From assembly GCF_026672545.1 (NCBI RefSeq), contig NZ_JAPPRJ010000001.1, positions 434,001 to 498,000 of the forward strand: a DNA stretch of 64,000 bases. The letters are read 5' to 3'. The notes beneath the pieces are model-generated. The model made no database searches. It worked only from the letters and a program-made list of their open reading frames with translations, and was not told where the DNA came from. Below are positions 61,537-64,000 of the stretch, piece after piece. The translations under genes were made by a program, and so were the position numbers. The first letter of the stretch is position 1. The number at the start of each line of letters is the position of its first letter. This DNA is from Rhizobium sp. SL86 (GTDB lineage: Bacteria > Pseudomonadota > Alphaproteobacteria > Rhizobiales > Rhizobiaceae).

Positions 61537-62309
61537 GCGGTATCATGAGCGGGGCCACACGCGGGGCGAAGAGCGGGCCGGCCCTTTCGCTCCATGACCT
61601 GACGGTCGCTTATGACCGCCATCCGGCCGTGCATCATCTGTCGGGTACGCTTGCCGCCGGTAGCCTGACGGCGATTGCCGGACCGAACGGCGCCGGCAAA
61701 TCCACGCTGCTGAAGGCGATCGTCGGCGAGCTTCGTCCGGCGGAAGGCCGCATCGAACACGCCTTTTCGCCGCGCGAGATCGGTTATCTGCCGCAGGCGG
61801 CCGAGATCAACCGGCGTTTTCCGATCAATGTGCTGGATACGGTGCTTCTCGGCGACTGGCACCAAAGCGGCGCCTTTGGCCGGATGTCTGCCGCCGCCCG
61901 CACGCAGGCCCGCGAGGCGCTGCTGGCCGTGGGGCTGGAAGGGTTCGAGAAACGACCGATCGGCTCGCTCTCCGCCGGCCAGTTCCAGCGTGTGCTGTTT
62001 GCCCGGCTGCTTCTGCAGAATGCGCGGCTGATCCTGCTCGACGAGCCGTTTACGGCGATCGATGCCCGCACCACGCATGACCTGCTCGAAATCGTTGCCC
62101 GCTGGCATGGCGAGGGTCGCACGGTGGTGGCGGTGCTGCATGATTTCGACCAGGTGCGCACGCATTTTCCGCAGACCCTGCTGATTGCCCGCGAATTGAT
62201 CGGCTGGGGGCCGACCGAAGAGGTGATGGCGCCGGCAAATCTGCTCAAGGCACGTGCCATGGCCGAGCGCTGGGATGACACGGCCGGCATTTGCGAGACG
62301 GCGGCATGA
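61533..62309 (+). CDS. aztA: Zinc ABC transporter ATP-binding protein (AztA-like)
   Basis: The 258-residue protein has Walker A IAGPNGAGKSTLLKAIVGEL near residue 45, the ABC signature SLSAGQFQRVLFARLLLQNA and Walker B LILLDEPFTAIDA with the His switch VVAVLHDFDQV. It powers metal uptake with the permease and binding protein that follow. The order ATPase, permease, binding protein and the Zur-type box match the AztABC zinc systems; ZnuC is the alternative name. The start is ATG 61533 overlapping the small gene; ATG 61545 is possible. Confidence 0.88.
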   Translation: MSGIMSGATRGAKSGPALSLHDLTVAYDRHPAVHHLSGTLAAGSLTAIAGPNGAGKSTLLKAIVGELRPAEGRIEHAFSPREIGYLPQAAEINRRFPINVLDTVLLGDWHQSGAFGRMSAAARTQAREALLAVGLEGFEKRPIGSLSAGQFQRVLFARLLLQNARLILLDEPFTAIDARTTHDLLEIVARWHGEGRTVVAVLHDFDQVRTHFPQTLLIARELIGWGPTEEVMAPANLLKARAMAERWDDTAGICETAA

Positions 62310-63178
62310 CGCTTTACGATCTCTTCCTCGCCCCGCTTGCCGATTACGGTTTCATGCGCCGGGCACTTGTCGCCTGCCTGTGCCTGTCGCTCGGTTGCGG
62401 ACCGATCGGCGTTTTTCTGATGATGCGGCGGATGAGCCTGATGGGCGATGCGCTGAGCCATGCGGTGCTGCCGGGGGCTGCCATCGGTTATCTGGTGGCC
62501 GGGTCGCTCTCCTTGACCGCCATGGGGATCGGCGGCCTGATTGCCGGGCTTTCGGTGGCACTGCTTGCCGGCGCCGTCTCGCGCGCCACGAGTCTCGCCG
62601 AAGATGCCAGTTTTGCCAGCTTCTACCTCACCTCGCTGGCGCTCGGCGTGCTGATCGTTTCGTTGCGCGGCTCGAATGTCGATCTGCTGCATGTGCTGTT
62701 CGGCACCATTCTTGCCATCGATTCCGAGGCGCTGACACAGATCGGCGTGATCACCTCTGTGACACTCGTGGCGCTTTCGATCATCTACCGACCGCTGGTG
62801 GCGGAATGTTTCGATCCCGGTTTCCTGCGCGCCGTCGGCGGGCGCGGGCCGCTCTATCACATCGCCTTCCTGGTGCTGGTGGTGCTGAACCTGGTTGCCA
62901 GTTTCCAGGCGCTCGGCACGCTGATGGCAGTCGGCCTGATGATGCTGCCGGCGGCCATTGCCCAGCTCTGGTCACGCAACCTGCCCACCATGCTGGTGAT
63001 CGCCTCCGGCACGGCGCTGGTTTCCGGTTATCTCGGGCTGATCGCCTCCTACCATCTGGAGCTTGCCTCCGGCCCGACGATCATCGTCACCGCCGCCCTG
63101 TTCTACGGTTTGTCGATCTTTTTCGCCCCGTCCGGCCTTGCCCGGCGTTACTTTCCCCGCCCGCATCTGACGGGCTAA
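62306..63178 (+). CDS. aztB: Zinc ABC transporter permease (AztB-like)
   Basis: The 290-residue membrane protein has about eight hydrophobic segments and the family pattern GPIGVFLMMRRMSLMGDALS then HAVLPGAAIGYLVAG near residue 40, with FLVLVVLNLVASFQALGTLM and VGLMMLPAAIAQLWSR near residue 210. It is the ABC-3 permease of metal uptake systems for zinc or manganese. It overlaps the ATPase gene by four bases (ATGA). The start is ATG 62306. Confidence 0.9.
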   Translation: MTLYDLFLAPLADYGFMRRALVACLCLSLGCGPIGVFLMMRRMSLMGDALSHAVLPGAAIGYLVAGSLSLTAMGIGGLIAGLSVALLAGAVSRATSLAEDASFASFYLTSLALGVLIVSLRGSNVDLLHVLFGTILAIDSEALTQIGVITSVTLVALSIIYRPLVAECFDPGFLRAVGGRGPLYHIAFLVLVVLNLVASFQALGTLMAVGLMMLPAAIAQLWSRNLPTMLVIASGTALVSGYLGLIASYHLELASGPTIIVTAALFYGLSIFFAPSGLARRYFPRPHLTG

Positions 63179-63197
63179 CCTCAAGGAGACGCTCCCG

Positions 63198-64000
63198 ATG
63201 TCACTCCGCCCCCTGCTCTTTGCCGCCGCCGCCATTCCCGCCATGCTTGCCTTCAGCGCCCCGGTTTCCGCCGCCGAACTGAAGGCCGTCGCCTCCTTCA
63301 CCGTGCTCGCCGACGTCGTTCACCAGGTGGGCGGCGACAAGGTGCGGGTCGCAACCCTGGTCGGCCCCGATGGCGACCCCCATGAATTCGAACCCTCGCC
63401 GAGCGATGCCAAGAAGCTGAAGGAGGCCAATGTCGTCTTCGTCAGCGGCGAGGGCCTGGAAGGCTGGATGGACCGGCTGATTTCCGCCTCCGGTTTCAAG
63501 GGCAAGCCGGTCACCGCCTCGGACGGCATCAAGACCCGCACCATGGAAGAGGACGGCAAGACAGTGACCGATCCGCATGTGTGGAACAGCCCGGTCAATG
63601 TGAAGGTCTGGGTCGCCAATATCGAAAAGGCGCTCTCCGCCGCCGATCCGGCCGATTCTGCCACCTTCAAGGCGAATGCCGAAGCCTATACGAAAAAGCT
63701 CGACGCCATGGACGCCTATGCGCGCGAAAAGATCGGCAAGGTGCCGGAAGACCGCCGCAAGGTGCTGACGAGCCACGACGCCTTCGGTTATTTCGGCCGT
63801 GAATACAAGGTGACCTTCCTCGCGCCGCTCGGCGTCTCCACCGAAAGCGAAGCCTCCGCCACCGATGTCGCCAAGCTGATCGACCAGATCAAGGCCGAAC
63901 ACGTAAAGACCTATTTCTTCGAAAACTCCAACGATCCGCGCCTCGTCAAACAGGTGGCCAAGGCGACCGGCGCGGAACCGGGCGGCGAGCTCTATGTGGA
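63198..64000 (+). CDS. aztC: Zinc ABC transporter substrate-binding protein (AztC-like), cut by window end
   Basis: The visible 267 residues begin with a signal peptide (LLFAAAAIPAMLAFSAPVSA) and show the cluster 9 metal-binding protein pattern: GPDGDPHEFEPSPSDAKKL (first His), DPHVWNSPVNV (second His) and SHDAFGYFGREY (third His). The last ligand would be beyond the edge. The long His-rich loop of ZnuA is missing, which favours the AztC type; a manganese-binding protein is a less likely alternative given the Zur-type box. The start is ATG 63198 with AAGGAG upstream. The rest of the operon lies outside the window. Confidence 0.87.
   Translation, partial: MSLRPLLFAAAAIPAMLAFSAPVSAAELKAVASFTVLADVVHQVGGDKVRVATLVGPDGDPHEFEPSPSDAKKLKEANVVFVSGEGLEGWMDRLISASGFKGKPVTASDGIKTRTMEEDGKTVTDPHVWNSPVNVKVWVANIEKALSAADPADSATFKANAEAYTKKLDAMDAYAREKIGKVPEDRRKVLTSHDAFGYFGREYKVTFLAPLGVSTESEASATDVAKLIDQIKAEHVKTYFFENSNDPRLVKQVAKATGAEPGGELYV

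Overview
The window looks like chromosomal DNA of an alphaproteobacterium of the Rhizobiales, most likely Rhizobiaceae (Agrobacterium/Rhizobium/Shinella-like). The evidence is the betB-betA pair, the lpiA-acvB type operon, CcrM, the 1153-residue SMC with DsbA and DUF721 neighbours, two RIME-like intergenic palindromic elements and the uniformly high GC. No species can be named from sequence alone. Base use is uniform apart from a visibly AT-richer stretch at about 12.9-13.1 kb. I saw no insertion sequence, prophage or CRISPR array.

Layout. 0-2.8 kb: end of betB and betA (choline to glycine betaine), separated by a RIME-like repeat and the remnant of an XRE regulator. 2.9-3.9 kb: an HTH/PIN toxin-antitoxin pair. 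3.9-8.1 kb: one operon of ECF sigma factor, small membrane protein, periplasmic Spy/CnrX-like protein, DUF1800 and DUF1501. 8.3-12.9 kb: a ClC chloride channel and a TRAP transporter (dctPQM). 13.1-15.6 kb: a cyanobactin-type PatA/PatG-like subtilisin followed by two small peptide genes, the most novel locus here. 15.6-18.3 kb: a lysyl-phosphatidylglycerol operon with a shortened LpiA and full-length AcvB. 18.8-22.1 kb: cysH, cysD and cysN for sulfate activation and reduction. 22.2-28.7 kb: a LacI-type regulator, small lipoproteins, tRNA-Gln, a cupin, a metallo-beta-lactamase-fold enzyme, a DUF1499 protein and a glycosyltransferase. 28.7-29.8 kb: two tandem toxin-antitoxin pairs, one with a dead toxin, directly behind ppdK. 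29.8-38.5 kb: ppdK, an Ivy-type lysozyme inhibitor, smc, a DsbA-like oxidoreductase and DUF721/DciA. 38.5-40.5 kb: an O-antigen ligase and a GT25 glycosyltransferase between dciA and mutY. 40.6-44.7 kb: mutY, a HAD hydrolase, a small monooxygenase, ccrM, and an MntA antitoxin beside a broken HepT. 44.7-49.2 kb: small monooxygenase/NIPSNAP genes divergent from an ArsR regulator, a HAD phosphatase, an AraC regulator, a cupin and a lipoprotein. 49.5-55.8 kb: thrC, an M16 peptidase, a GNAT acetyltransferase and a membrane GGDEF/EAL protein. 55.8-61.3 kb: metallopeptidase, CsbD, YqgE, DsbD-N, peroxiredoxin, Sel1 and MazG-like genes. 61.4-64.0 kb: a Zur-type box in front of a zinc ABC transporter cut by the window end.

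Three themes stand out. First, the protease-peptide operon at 13.1-15.6 kb has a complete catalytic triad and PatG-like C-terminal domains but no recognisable cyclodehydratase, so it may be a reduced ribosomal-peptide system. Second, two separate toxin-antitoxin loci keep an intact antitoxin beside a toxin gene destroyed by stops or a frameshift. Third, several loci concern the cell envelope (AcvB/LpiA, O-antigen ligase/GT25, Ivy, and the DUF1800/DUF1501 operon under its own ECF factor). All functional statements come from reading motifs and from family knowledge; no database search was run.
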